From the NCBI GenBank assembly GCA_017601265.1, contig JAFNJA010000049.1, positions 1 through 13,291 of the forward strand: a stretch of DNA of 13,291 nt, written 5' to 3'. The notes beneath the pieces were generated by a model, which worked only from the letters and a program-made list of their open reading frames with translations, was not told where the DNA came from and did no database searches. This DNA is from Candidatus Brockarchaeota archaeon. GTDB taxonomy: Archaea; Thermoproteota; EX4484-205; DTQO01. Within the stretch, counting starts at the first letter, position 1. Each line of letters opens with the position of its first letter. A program made the translations under genes and the position numbers. This document shows, piece after piece, positions 1 through 7,493 of this stretch.

Positions 1-61
1 TGAACTTGGGGTCCGGTTTAGGTAATTATCCATCCAAAGAGCAATAACGAGCCTAGATAGT

Positions 62-764
62 TTAAACTTGGAAAGACCTGAGGCGCTCTGCTTGAGCCTT
101 GACGGATGCGTTGGCTTTGTGCTCGAAGGCCTGCCTGACGTGAGGTCGGGTTAGGTACCAGATGATGAAGGCATGAACGGAAATGAAGAGCAGTGTGTAG
201 ATGGTTATCTCATAAGGAGAATACCGATAGGGATACAAAGGAGATAACCAATCTAGCGCCGCTTTCGCAGTCAAGCTAGCCCAAAGCTCAAAGATCACAT
301 CCATCAGCGACGCAGCGATGGTGGCGACGCGGGCCCAGTTCTTTAGTTTCAGGATTCCCAAGCCGTAAGAATGAAAAACACGGCTAACCCTGATAGAGGG
401 TAAAGATAAAGAGTATGCATAAAATAATGAGAAAAAGCTTCCATCAGTAAGAACGCTAAAGAAAGTGAGAAAAAAATCCCCATTATCTTGCGCAATTCCA
501 TATCCAGATTCAATAGGGAGCAAAGGAGGGGAAAAGAAAGCAAAAACCGACGAGCAGGTTCGATGCCCCGATGGCGTAGATGCATGCCTTGCGCCCGCGC
601 TCCGAGCCCAAGAATGAATTGAAGTCTTCCCTGAGCCCGGCGAGGCTTTTGCCAAAACTGGATCGATTGAGGAGCGTCCAGCGCCCTACAGGAGACATGC
701 GTCTATTCCGAAGGCTCTCGGAGACTATTAAGGGTTGCACACCTACGTTCGGCCTGTTATCCAT
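62..764 (-). pseudogene. broken small multi-pass membrane protein (three frames)
   Basis: Read leftward on the minus strand, three overlapping frames each hold part of what looks like one membrane protein. The first frame (764-510) ends with a hydrophobic segment reading ACIYAIGASNLLVGFCFLFP. The second (585-349) gives hydrophobic stretches around IMGIFFSLSLAFLLMEAF and LSGLAVFFIL. The third, open over 655-62 but meaningful only in about 370-62, gives GILKLKNWARVATIAASL and then IWYLTRPHVRQAF near the end. The LKxWAR and YLTRPHVxxAF signatures are typical of a common archaeal family of small four-TM proteins of unknown function, where they sit in one frame in this order. Two frameshifts would be needed to join the parts, so this is either a decayed gene or assembly error. 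The overlapping long frames are otherwise not protein-like. Frame assignment is seen directly; family membership is from memory of the motifs. Confidence 0.5.
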
Positions 765-1088
765 GAAAAGCGCGAGCCCTTTACCAGCTACTGCTGCGCG
801 CGAGCTACCTCGATGCCAGCTTGTACATCCTCTTATACTTTTGTTCAGTGAGAGCCTCGTCCTTTCCGTCTACGGCTTTCAGGCAAGTCGCATTTGGCTA
901 TCCTCTCGACCTACTGAACATCTGGAAGATATCGATATCCTCAGAAAATCAGTTGCTCCCATAGCAGCGCAAAATAGCTGTGCAATGGATTATGGCTGTA
1001 GGAAAGTTGTCTTACGTTTCCATGACTAGGAGGCCCTGAGCCAGAGCTGCGTTCTCGTGAGTTTTCCTCTTCTTTTTTCGATCCACAA
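765..1088. other. gene-poor stretch, no supported gene
   Basis: No convincing gene lies here. The plus-strand frame open from 580 to 1029 has no recognisable motif and is partly antisense to the broken membrane gene. On the minus strand one frame gives a run of protein-like but stop-interrupted text between about 1020 and 800, including FSEDIDIFQMFSRS and LKAVDGKDEALTEQKYKR, ending in a stop near 813. This could be remnant coding DNA, possibly a decayed mobile element, but I cannot name a family. Base composition is AT-richer than in the operon to the right. Confidence 0.4.
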
Positions 1089-1097
1089 GATTGGCGC
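1089..1097 (+). promoter_or_regulatory. GATTGGCGC motif, copy 1 (possible operator)
   Basis: The nine-base word GATTGGCGC, followed by GGTTC, stands 23 bases before a TATA-like stretch (1121-1130). The same word occurs twice more in the window, at 8591 and 8616, again just upstream of a TATA box. It could bind a shared regulator of the glycerol operon and the transporter-like gene. The repetition is seen directly; a regulatory role is inference. Confidence 0.35.
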
Positions 1098-1118
1098 GGT
1101 TCAAATTTTGCCATTCAT

Positions 1119-1130
1119 ACATATAAGTAT
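1119..1130 (+). promoter_or_regulatory. TATA-like element upstream of glpK
   Basis: ACATATAAGTAT resembles an archaeal TATA box. A transcript from it would start near 1150 and leave a leader of about 200 bases before glpK at 1351. No clear gene starts inside that leader. It may be the distal glpK promoter, or a leftover of the decayed region to the left. Confidence 0.3.
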
Positions 1131-1322
1131 AATTTTGGTTTCCTTACGGATGGTAAGATAGAAACGGTCCCGGTCAGTACTTCTGCAAACGTATTGGCGA
1201 CCGTTCCCCGGTTGAACAATAAAAGAAGAATAAGTGGAACTTCCATCGGCACGAAAAGACTGCCCGGGTTGATGGCCGGAAGGCAAGGTACTAAGATTCC
1301 GAGCCGGACGAACCCAAAAGTC

Positions 1323-1331
1323 AAAATATCG
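1323..1331 (+). promoter_or_regulatory. glpK: possible proximal TATA box of glpK
   Basis: AAAATATCG is centred about 25 bases before the GTG start at 1351, preceded by a purine-rich AAAAG that could act as a BRE. This is the spacing expected for a leaderless archaeal transcript, and it fits the absence of a ribosome binding site before glpK. The element is a weak match to TATA consensus. Confidence 0.35.
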
Positions 1332-1350
1332 ACGTTGTCTGTTAGTTGCG

Positions 1351-2859
1351 GTGGTAAAAATAGGAAAATACGTCTTGACGGTCGATGAGGGAACCACGAG
1401 CGTAAGGTCCATGGTTTGGGACTCGGATGGAAGCCAGGTTTCATCCAGCCAGGAAGAGATAACCCAAATCTACCCTCGCCCCGGCTGGGTGGAGCAGGAT
1501 CCGTCCGAGATTTGGCTTTCGACGCTTCGGACGGTGAAAGACTGCGTCCGCAAGGCGGGAATCGAGGTTAAGGATCTGTCCTGCTTGGGCGTGACCAACC
1601 AGAGGGAAACAACGATACTCTGGGATCGCGTCACGGGCGAGCACGTCCACAACGCGATAGTGTGGCAGGATCGGAGGACCGCGGACATGGTGGAAGAGAT
1701 CAAGGAGGAGCATGGAGAGTTCCTGAGGGAGAGGACGGGGCTTCAGCCTGATTCCTATTTCAGCGCGCCCAAGGTGAAGTGGATGGTCGAGAACTTCCCA
1801 ATGATTAAGGAAAGGGCCGAGCGCGGGGAGATATGCTTCGGGACCGTGGACTCTTTCCTGATCTGGAAGCTGTCCGGAGGCTTGGTCCACGCCACGGATT
1901 ACTCAAACGCTTCTAGGACCATGATGTTCGACATAAGGAAGCTCGCTTGGGATGCTGAAATATTGGATATCCTCGGCATACCTGGCCGAATCGCCCTTCC
2001 AGAAGCGTTGCCCTCCAGCTGCGTTTACGGTTACACTGACAGTAGCGTCCTTGGAGCCTCGATACCGATATCGGGAGACGCTGGAGATCAGCAAGCGGCC
2101 CTCTTCGGGGAGGCCTGCTTCGAGGAGGGCATGGCCAAAGCAACTTACGGGACGGGAAGCTTCGTCCTCATGAACACTGGTGGAAGGCCTTGCAGGTCGA
2201 AAAGTTTGATCACGACAGTGGCTTGGGGCCTCGAGAGGGGGAAGGCCGATTACGCGCTCGAGGGAAGCGTTTTCGCGACGGGCGCAGCAGTGCAGTGGCT
2301 CAGGGACGGCGTGCGAATCATATCCGATTCCTCGGAGACCGAAAGGCTCGCGAGCTCGGTCAAGGACAACGCGGGCGTTTACTTCGTCCCGGCCTTCGTA
2401 GGCCTGGGCGCGCCGCATTGGGACCAGTACGCCAGGGGCCTGCTCATCGGCATAACGAGGGGCACGGGCGTTGCCCACCTGTGCAGGGCGGTCTTGGAAT
2501 CGATCGCCTACCAAGTTAGGGATGTGGTGGAGGCGATGCACTCTGACACATCGACCGAGGTCCGGCAGCTCAGGGTAGATGGTGGAGCTTCGAGGAACAA
2601 CTTCTTGATGCAGTTCCAGTCGGACATAACGGGAGTAGAGGTCGTGAGGCCGAAGATCGTCGAGACCACGTCTCTCGGCGCCGCTTACCTTGCAGGGCTG
2701 GGCGTTGGAACTTGGAAGAGCCTCTCGGAGCTGGGGTCGATGTGGGAGTCTGAAAGGACGTTCGAGCCTTCGATGGCGGAGGGGGAAAGGGCCAAGCTCC
2801 TCGCCTGCTGGAAGGAGGCCGTCAAAAGGTCTCTAGGTTGGGCGAAGGTGTCCAATTAG
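1351..2859 (+). CDS. glpK: glycerol kinase
   Basis: Phosphorylates glycerol with ATP to sn-glycerol-3-phosphate in the cytoplasm, the entry step of glycerol use. The product is 502 residues, the normal length for this FGGY-family kinase. The phosphate-binding motif VDEGTTS lies at residues 11-17; bacterial enzymes usually have DQGTTS, and E for Q is common in archaeal versions as far as I recall. NQRETT (83-88) carries the glycerol-contacting Arg85 and Glu86, and AGDQQAALFG begins at residue 244, with Asp246 as the expected catalytic base. The GTG start at 1351 puts the kinase N-terminus in the usual place; there is no ATG in the open frame upstream and no clear Shine-Dalgarno, so the mRNA may be leaderless. 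It is the first gene of the glycerol operon and its stop is followed at once by the next start. No glycerol facilitator gene is seen in the window. Confidence 0.96.
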   Translation: MVKIGKYVLTVDEGTTSVRSMVWDSDGSQVSSSQEEITQIYPRPGWVEQDPSEIWLSTLRTVKDCVRKAGIEVKDLSCLGVTNQRETTILWDRVTGEHVHNAIVWQDRRTADMVEEIKEEHGEFLRERTGLQPDSYFSAPKVKWMVENFPMIKERAERGEICFGTVDSFLIWKLSGGLVHATDYSNASRTMMFDIRKLAWDAEILDILGIPGRIALPEALPSSCVYGYTDSSVLGASIPISGDAGDQQAALFGEACFEEGMAKATYGTGSFVLMNTGGRPCRSKSLITTVAWGLERGKADYALEGSVFATGAAVQWLRDGVRIISDSSETERLASSVKDNAGVYFVPAFVGLGAPHWDQYARGLLIGITRGTGVAHLCRAVLESIAYQVRDVVEAMHSDTSTEVRQLRVDGGASRNNFLMQFQSDITGVEVVRPKIVETTSLGAAYLAGLGVGTWKSLSELGSMWESERTFEPSMAEGERAKLLACWKEAVKRSLGWAKVSN

Positions 2860-4317
2860 TTGCCATTCAGGGTAGCCATAATCGGAGCGGGCGTCGTTGG
2901 CTCTGCAGTTGCAAGGGAGCTAAGCAAGTACGAAGGCTTCGAGGTGCACGTCTTGGAGAAGGAGGCCGATGTCGGGTGGGGAGCCAGCAAGGCAAACACC
3001 GGAATATTGCACGCAGGTTACGACGACGATCCGAGCAAGTTCCCGATGAGGGCGAGGCTCTGCAGGGCAGGCAACGAGCTTTGGCGCGGGCTTGCGGATG
3101 AGCTCGAAGTGCCCGTAAGGTGGTGCGGGTCTTTGGTCTTGGCTTTCGACGAGAACGAAAGGAGGGTTTTGGCAGAGCTCCTGTCAAGGGGCAGGTCAAA
3201 CGGAGTGCCTGGCCTGAGGGTCGTGGGGACCGACTTGGTCCAAAAGCTGGAAAGCAACGCGTCGAAAGAGGCGGTTGAGGCCCTCTGGGCCCCGACGAGC
3301 GGCATAATCTCACCCTACGAGGCGACGGTGGCCCTGATCGAGAACGCTACCGAAAACGGGGCGAAGCTCCACCTCGAAACTCTCGCGAGGAGGATCGTCG
3401 TGAAGGACCGGAGAGTCGTCGGCGTCGAGACCGATCGCGGGTTTCTTGAAGCGGACGCGGTCGTGAACGCTTCCGGAATATTCGGCGACCTCCTATCGGG
3501 CACGGCTGGCATTTCGGGCTTCCGCATAAGGCCGAGGAGGGGGGAATACTTCGTCTTCGACAGGGACGCGGAGCCAAAGGTCGGGATGACGCTCTTTCCA
3601 GCGCCCAGGCCCGAGACGAAAGGCGTTGTTGTCACGCAGACGGCGGACGGAAACCTTCTCGTGGGTCCGAACGCGAAGGACCTCGGGGAAAAGGAGAGGG
3701 AGTCCACTGAGACCACGAAGGGAGGCTTGGAAGAGGTTTGGAGGGAGGCTTCGAGGCTCGTGGTTGGGCTTCCCCCCCGCAGCGCGGCGATCAGGACCTT
3801 CGCGGGGCTCAGGCCCGAGCCGGATCGCGGTGATTTCATAATCGAGGCGTACGAAGACCCTTCGGGATTGGTTAACTGCGTGGGGACCAGGTCGCCCGGC
3901 CTTACCTCCGCGCCGGCAATCGCGATGGAGGTCGCGAAGCTGCTGGCGAAGGGGGGCTTTAGGTTTGCGATCAAGGGCAAATGGAAATCGAGGAGGAAGG
4001 CCATGACGAGGTTTCGGGACCTGCCTTCGTCCGAGAGGGACGGCCTGATCTCGAAGGACCCGAGCTACGGCAGGATAGTCTGCACCTGCGAGACCGTTAC
4101 GGAGGCCGAGATCAAAGAGGCCATAAGGAGGGGAGCTAGAACGCTCGATTCGATCAAGTTCAGGACTAGGGCCGGGATGGGGCGCTGCCAGGGCTCCTTC
4201 TGCCTCGCGAAGATGATGGTCCTGTTGAGCAGGGAGACCGGGACGCGGATCGAAGACGTTTCGGTGAAGGGGAAGGGTTCGAACGTGGTTCTCGGCAGGG
4301 TAAGGGATGGAACATAG
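2860..4317 (+). CDS. glpA: GlpA-like FAD-dependent glycerol-3-phosphate dehydrogenase with BFD-type [2Fe-2S] domain
   Basis: Expected to oxidise sn-glycerol-3-phosphate to dihydroxyacetone phosphate. The 485-residue protein opens with an FAD-binding motif, GAGVVG (residues 9-14), in a DAO-type oxidoreductase domain that includes the typical HAGYD and PRRGEYFVFD segments and ends near residue 380. A C-terminal BFD-like [2Fe-2S] domain has four cysteines in the classic C-x-C...C-x4-C pattern: Cys408, Cys410, Cys443 and Cys448. The TTG start directly follows the glpK stop, with GGTG nine bases upstream, so the two genes are probably translationally coupled. The arrangement (kinase, dehydrogenase, second flavoprotein, DUF1667) matches anaerobic glycerol clusters known from Clostridia and Thermotogales. 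DAO proteins of this subgroup are also annotated as L-2-hydroxyglutarate oxidase-like; the glpK neighbour decides for glycerol-3-phosphate. The final electron acceptor cannot be read from sequence. Confidence 0.88.
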   Translation: MPFRVAIIGAGVVGSAVARELSKYEGFEVHVLEKEADVGWGASKANTGILHAGYDDDPSKFPMRARLCRAGNELWRGLADELEVPVRWCGSLVLAFDENERRVLAELLSRGRSNGVPGLRVVGTDLVQKLESNASKEAVEALWAPTSGIISPYEATVALIENATENGAKLHLETLARRIVVKDRRVVGVETDRGFLEADAVVNASGIFGDLLSGTAGISGFRIRPRRGEYFVFDRDAEPKVGMTLFPAPRPETKGVVVTQTADGNLLVGPNAKDLGEKERESTETTKGGLEEVWREASRLVVGLPPRSAAIRTFAGLRPEPDRGDFIIEAYEDPSGLVNCVGTRSPGLTSAPAIAMEVAKLLAKGGFRFAIKGKWKSRRKAMTRFRDLPSSERDGLISKDPSYGRIVCTCETVTEAEIKEAIRRGARTLDSIKFRTRAGMGRCQGSFCLAKMMVLLSRETGTRIEDVSVKGKGSNVVLGRVRDGT

Positions 4318-4417
4318 GGGGCGTAGTCGGTGCGGATCGAACCGAAAAGGGCTCGGGAGCGGGCGCGCTCAGGGCTTGCCTCATGCGCCGAAGCTCCGCG
4401 AAGCCCTCGCTTTGGGT

Positions 4418-4424
4418 GTTGGCC
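4418..4424 (+). promoter_or_regulatory. spacer fixing the GTG start of the second flavoprotein (GGGTG upstream)
   Basis: GGGTG, ending at 4418, lies six bases before a GTG at 4425. This site decides between that GTG and an in-frame ATG at 4383, which has no such site and would add 14 residues unlike the family N-terminus. Confidence 0.5.
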
Positions 4425-5693
4425 GTGAGGGAGCGCGAAGCTGACGTGATAGTCGTCGGAGGCGGACCGGCCGGCCTTGCCGCGGCATCTTCCTGCAAGG
4501 AGGCTGGCCTCGAAGTCCTGTTGGTTGAGAGGGAGGGCTCCCTGGGAGGGATACTGCCCCAGTGCATACACACCGGGTTCGGAATTTTGGAGACGAAGGA
4601 GGATTACACCGGGCCTGAGTTCGCGGAGATGCTCGAGAAGCGCGCCCGGGATCTTGGAGTCGAGATCCTGCTCGACAGCTACGTTTCTCGGCTGAGCCAG
4701 GTTGGAGGATGCGGCGCGTCGATCGAGGTCTTGAGCCCGAGGGGGGTTGAAACGATGAGGGCTTCCACTTTGATCTTCTCAACCGGTTGCAGGGAGAGGA
4801 ACGCTTTCGAGATCGGCATCACGGGAGACAGGCCTGCGGGAGTCATGACGGCCGGTACAGCGCAGGCCCTGATGGACCTTTACGGCCTCCTTCCGGGGAG
4901 GGAGGTCGTGGTCGTTGGATCGGGGGATGTCGGGCTGATAATGAGCAGGAGGTTCGCGCTTGAGGGAGCGAAAGTGAAGGCCGTCGTGGAGATAACTCGT
5001 TACCCGGGAGGATTGACCAGGAACGTGGTCCAGTGCCTCGAGGACTTCGGGATACCCATGCTCCTCTCTCACGCCGTTTTGGAGGTGAGGGGGAGGAAGA
5101 GGGTGGAGTCGGTCGTCGTTTCGGAGGTTGATGAGAAGCAGGGCCCGGTTCCCGGCACCGAGTCGGAGATCGAGTGCGACACTCTGGTCGTCGCGGCGGG
5201 CCTGGTTCCGGAGGCCGGTCTGCTGGAGAAGGCGGGCGCCAAGATCGATCCGTTGACCGGCGGGCCGTTTGTGAACGAGTTCCTCGAAACATCCCTGCGC
5301 GGCGTCTTCGCCTGCGGAAACGTGTTGGTCGTGAACGACCTGGTCGACCACGCCGTGGAACAAGGCAGGCTGTGCGCCATGTCGGCAAAATCTTTGATCG
5401 AAGGAACCATGAGGAGGCCGAGCGCTTGGAAGAGGGCCGTGCCCGGGGAGAACGTCAGGTTCGTGGTTCCGCACCTGTTCAGCGGAGACAGGGACACGGT
5501 CTTCTACTCGAGGGTAAGGAGCCCGATGAGGGACTGTTCGTTGTCGTTCAACGAGATCGATAAGGAGGTAAGAATCCGCGCGGCCATGCCCGCGGAGATG
5601 GTGAGGGTCAGGATCGAGGGAAGCCTGCTCTCCGGCGTTGGCGAAGCTTTGACATTCGAGGTGAGGGGTTGGCCGAAAGGAAAGAGAGGGTAA
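4425..5693 (+). CDS. NAD(P)/FAD-dependent oxidoreductase, partner of G3P dehydrogenase
   Basis: A pyridine-nucleotide-disulfide-type flavoprotein of 422 residues, expected to shuttle electrons between the GlpA-like dehydrogenase and an acceptor. The FAD motif GGGPAG is at residues 12-17, followed by LLVEREGSLGGILPQCIHTG, the hallmark of the subgroup found beside glpA in anaerobic bacteria. STGCRERN and RPAGVMTAGTAQ follow in the middle, and a second dinucleotide fold, GSGDVG, begins at residue 165 for NAD(P). VFACGN near residue 305 is the usual FAD-contacting segment. I chose the GTG at 4425 because it gives the family N-terminus and has a well-spaced GGGTG; an ATG at 4383 is the alternative. 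The 107-base gap after glpA is the only loose joint in the operon, and holds no gene or convincing promoter. Its end overlaps the next gene by 25 bases. Confidence 0.88.
   Translation: MREREADVIVVGGGPAGLAAASSCKEAGLEVLLVEREGSLGGILPQCIHTGFGILETKEDYTGPEFAEMLEKRARDLGVEILLDSYVSRLSQVGGCGASIEVLSPRGVETMRASTLIFSTGCRERNAFEIGITGDRPAGVMTAGTAQALMDLYGLLPGREVVVVGSGDVGLIMSRRFALEGAKVKAVVEITRYPGGLTRNVVQCLEDFGIPMLLSHAVLEVRGRKRVESVVVSEVDEKQGPVPGTESEIECDTLVVAAGLVPEAGLLEKAGAKIDPLTGGPFVNEFLETSLRGVFACGNVLVVNDLVDHAVEQGRLCAMSAKSLIEGTMRRPSAWKRAVPGENVRFVVPHLFSGDRDTVFYSRVRSPMRDCSLSFNEIDKEVRIRAAMPAEMVRVRIEGSLLSGVGEALTFEVRGWPKGKRG
5658..5664 (+). promoter_or_regulatory. strong ribosome binding site of the DUF1667 gene
   Basis: GAGGTGA, close to the full complement of an archaeal 16S rRNA 3' end, ends four bases before the TTG at 5669. 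It supports a TTG start inside the coding end of the preceding flavoprotein gene. Confidence 0.6.
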
Positions 5694-6058
5694 CCTGCAT
5701 AGTTTGCCCCGTCGGGTGCAAGATCGAGGTTAGCGTGAAGGACGGCGAGGTATTAAGCGTCGAGGGCAACGCTTGCGTTCGGGGCGTCGAGTACGCGAAG
5801 GAGGAATGCACCTCGCCGAAGAGGGTCCTGACGACGCTCGTGTCCGTCAGGGGAGGGGTTTTGCCCGTAACTTCCGTCAAGACCACGAAGCCGATACCGA
5901 AGGAGCTCGTAAGCAGGGCGCAATGGGAGATCTCCAAGGTAACGCTCGAAGCTCCCGTCCCGATTGGAAAGCTCGTATTGGGAAACTTGCTGGGCACCGG
6001 CGTCGATGTCGTGGCGACGAGGAGCGTCGAGGCTCGAAAGGCGGTAGGACATCGCTAG
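5669..6058 (+). CDS. DUF1667 cysteine-rich protein
   Basis: A 129-residue protein of the DUF1667 family, which accompanies GlpA-like dehydrogenases and the preceding flavoprotein type in many anaerobes. Five cysteines cluster at the N-terminus: Cys10, Cys13 and Cys17 in the motif CIVCPVGC, then Cys36 in GNACVRG and Cys47 in EEC. This arrangement suits an iron-sulfur cluster or other metal site, so the protein may be a small electron-transfer or assembly subunit of the dehydrogenase complex. The segment SPKRVLTTLVSVRGG is conserved in the family, and the C-terminal half is a plain alpha/beta domain ending in VDVVATRSV. It starts with TTG inside the previous gene (25-base overlap) after a strong Shine-Dalgarno, implying coupled translation in fixed ratio. 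Metal type and exact role are not known. Confidence 0.85.
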   Translation: MAERKERVTCIVCPVGCKIEVSVKDGEVLSVEGNACVRGVEYAKEECTSPKRVLTTLVSVRGGVLPVTSVKTTKPIPKELVSRAQWEISKVTLEAPVPIGKLVLGNLLGTGVDVVATRSVEARKAVGHR

Positions 6059-6071
6059 GGGAGGCGCTCGG

Positions 6072-7493
6072 ATGAAGGTCCTCTTCGTGGAGCCCCCTAA
6101 AGATCGTTGGTTCGTCATGGGCGAGTACCTCCCGCCGCCCTACGGGATCTTGCAGCTCGCGGCGTTCCTCGAGGGCGAGGTCAAGGACGTCGAGATCAAG
6201 GTCCTCGATTGCCAGGCAGAGCGCCTGGATTGGAAGGGCCTTGGAAGGGAGATCGAATCGTTCGGTCCTGACGTGGTGGCCCCGAGCGGGCTCGCGACCT
6301 GCAACGCCTACGCCGTTGTCCGGACTTTGGAGGCCGCGAAGGAAGCGAATCCTGACGTCCTGGCCGTGGCAGGCGGCCAGCATTTCACGGCTACGGCGAG
6401 GGAGAGCCTCGAAACGTACCCGGAGATCGACGTGATCGTGAGGGGCGAGGGGGAACTGACGCTCGCCGACCTGGTCCGCGCGCGCTCGGAGAAGAGGCCG
6501 CTCTCGGAGGTGGATGGCATCTCCTTCAGGAGCGGCGGCGGTGTCCGAAACAACCCTGACCGACGGCAGATCGAGAGCTTGGACAGCCTGCCATTCCCGG
6601 GGTACCATTTCGTAGAGCACTTGGTGGGCGAGTACCACTTCTCGACCATGGCCGGCCGAAAGGCTGGTTACGCCCTGATCGAGGGATCGAGGGGGTGCCA
6701 ACACCGTTGCACTTTCTGCTCGCAGTGGAGGCATTGGCAGGGGAGCTGGCGGGCCAAGACGCCGAAGCGCGTGGCGGACGAGATCGAGTTCTGCTACAGC
6801 AATTACGGAAGCAGGTTCGTCTGGTTGACGGACGACAACTTCGGCTTTGGGAAAAGGGCCGGGGAGCTGGCCGACGAGATCTTGGATCGGGGGATCGCTG
6901 GAGACTTGATGTGGTTCGTCCAGGCCAGGTGCGACGACGTCGTGAGGCACCAAGACCTGCTTCCAAAGTTGCGCAGATCCGGGCTCAGCTGGGTGTTGCT
7001 CGGGGTCGAGAGCGACAGGGAACGGGCGCTAGACTCGTACAGGAAGGGGATAGGGCCGGAGGACGCGAGGCTTGCCGTGAAGCTTCTGAAGGAGAACGGC
7101 ATCTTCGCCCACGCGATGTTCATCATAGGAGGTCGCGAGGACTCGGCGGAATCGATCTCGGGCCTCAGGGAGTTCGTCAACCAGCTGGATCCGGACCTGG
7201 CGATCTTCGGAATCTTGACGCCTTTCCCCGGGACCGAGGTCTACGAGGAAGCTTCCAAGAGAGGCTGGATAGAGGATACCAATTGGGCAGATTACGACAT
7301 GGTCCACGCCATAATGCCGACGGAAAGCCTTTCGAGGGAGGAGGTGCAGCAGGAGCTTTACGGATGTTACAGGAGCTTTTACGGCTCTTTGGGTAGGAGG
7401 TTCGGGGGCCTCTTCGCCAAAAACGAGATGAGGAGGAGGGTCTACTGGCACATGGCGACGCGGGGCATCGCCAAGCGGTTGAGAAGGTTTTGA
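6072..7493 (+). CDS. B12-binding-domain radical SAM protein, substrate unknown
   Basis: A 473-residue COG1032-type radical SAM enzyme. Residues 1-140 form a cobalamin-binding-like Rossmann domain (PPYGILQLAAFLE, then AVAGGQHFTA and VIVRGEGELTL) without a DxHxxG motif, so any cobalamin would be bound without the histidine ligand. The radical SAM core begins near residue 200; its [4Fe-4S] cysteines are Cys209, Cys213 and Cys216 in GCQHRCTFC. LTDDNFGFG, LLGVESDRE and MFIIGGRED are the later strands of the partial TIM barrel. The C-terminal part, with MPTESLSREEV, resembles BchE-like and related anaerobic cyclase/methylase members. GGGGAGG before the ATG overlaps the stop of the preceding gene, so it sits in the glycerol operon. 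A role in modifying a lipid or cofactor is possible but unproven; the subgroup is too broad to name a substrate. Confidence 0.85.
   Translation: MKVLFVEPPKDRWFVMGEYLPPPYGILQLAAFLEGEVKDVEIKVLDCQAERLDWKGLGREIESFGPDVVAPSGLATCNAYAVVRTLEAAKEANPDVLAVAGGQHFTATARESLETYPEIDVIVRGEGELTLADLVRARSEKRPLSEVDGISFRSGGGVRNNPDRRQIESLDSLPFPGYHFVEHLVGEYHFSTMAGRKAGYALIEGSRGCQHRCTFCSQWRHWQGSWRAKTPKRVADEIEFCYSNYGSRFVWLTDDNFGFGKRAGELADEILDRGIAGDLMWFVQARCDDVVRHQDLLPKLRRSGLSWVLLGVESDRERALDSYRKGIGPEDARLAVKLLKENGIFAHAMFIIGGREDSAESISGLREFVNQLDPDLAIFGILTPFPGTEVYEEASKRGWIEDTNWADYDMVHAIMPTESLSREEVQQELYGCYRSFYGSLGRRFGGLFAKNEMRRRVYWHMATRGIAKRLRRF

Larger units (their letters stand above)
1115..1340 (-). pseudogene. possible remnant of a hydrophobic membrane protein
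   Basis: The minus-strand frame across this span has no start of its own that makes sense (it runs into glpK antisense) but encodes a strikingly hydrophobic, protein-like text: FGFVRLGILVPCLPAINPG, then VPMEVPLILLLLFNRGTVAN, then TFAEVLTGTVSIL, with a stop at 1115. The pattern of a hydrophobic helix, then an arginine-glycine turn, then a helix with a glutamate recalls the RRPGAAxxxE segment of ECF transporter S components of the YkoE type. That likeness is weak and from memory. It could equally be chance, so this is flagged as a possible fragment only. Confidence 0.2.

Noticed and set aside
580..1029. 149-residue plus-strand open frame
   Set aside because: No motif, composition unlike a real protein, and partly antisense to the broken membrane-protein gene.
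1194..1388. 64-residue plus-strand small open frame in the glpK leader
   Set aside because: TTG start without ribosome binding site, basic low-complexity composition, runs out of frame into glpK; possible but unsupported.
4383..4424. ATG at 4383 as start of the second flavoprotein
   Set aside because: Adds 14 residues unlike the family N-terminus and lacks a ribosome binding site; GTG at 4425 has GGGTG at good spacing.
5877..6953. 358-residue minus-strand open frame opposite the radical SAM gene
   Set aside because: The plus frame carries the CxxxCxxC motif and family signatures; the minus frame is a Pro/Arg/Leu-rich shadow.
6072..7493. Naming the radical SAM protein a GDGT ring synthase or tetraether synthase
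   Set aside because: Only general B12-binding radical SAM features are visible; the C-terminal part looks closer to BchE-like members, and a phylogeny is needed.
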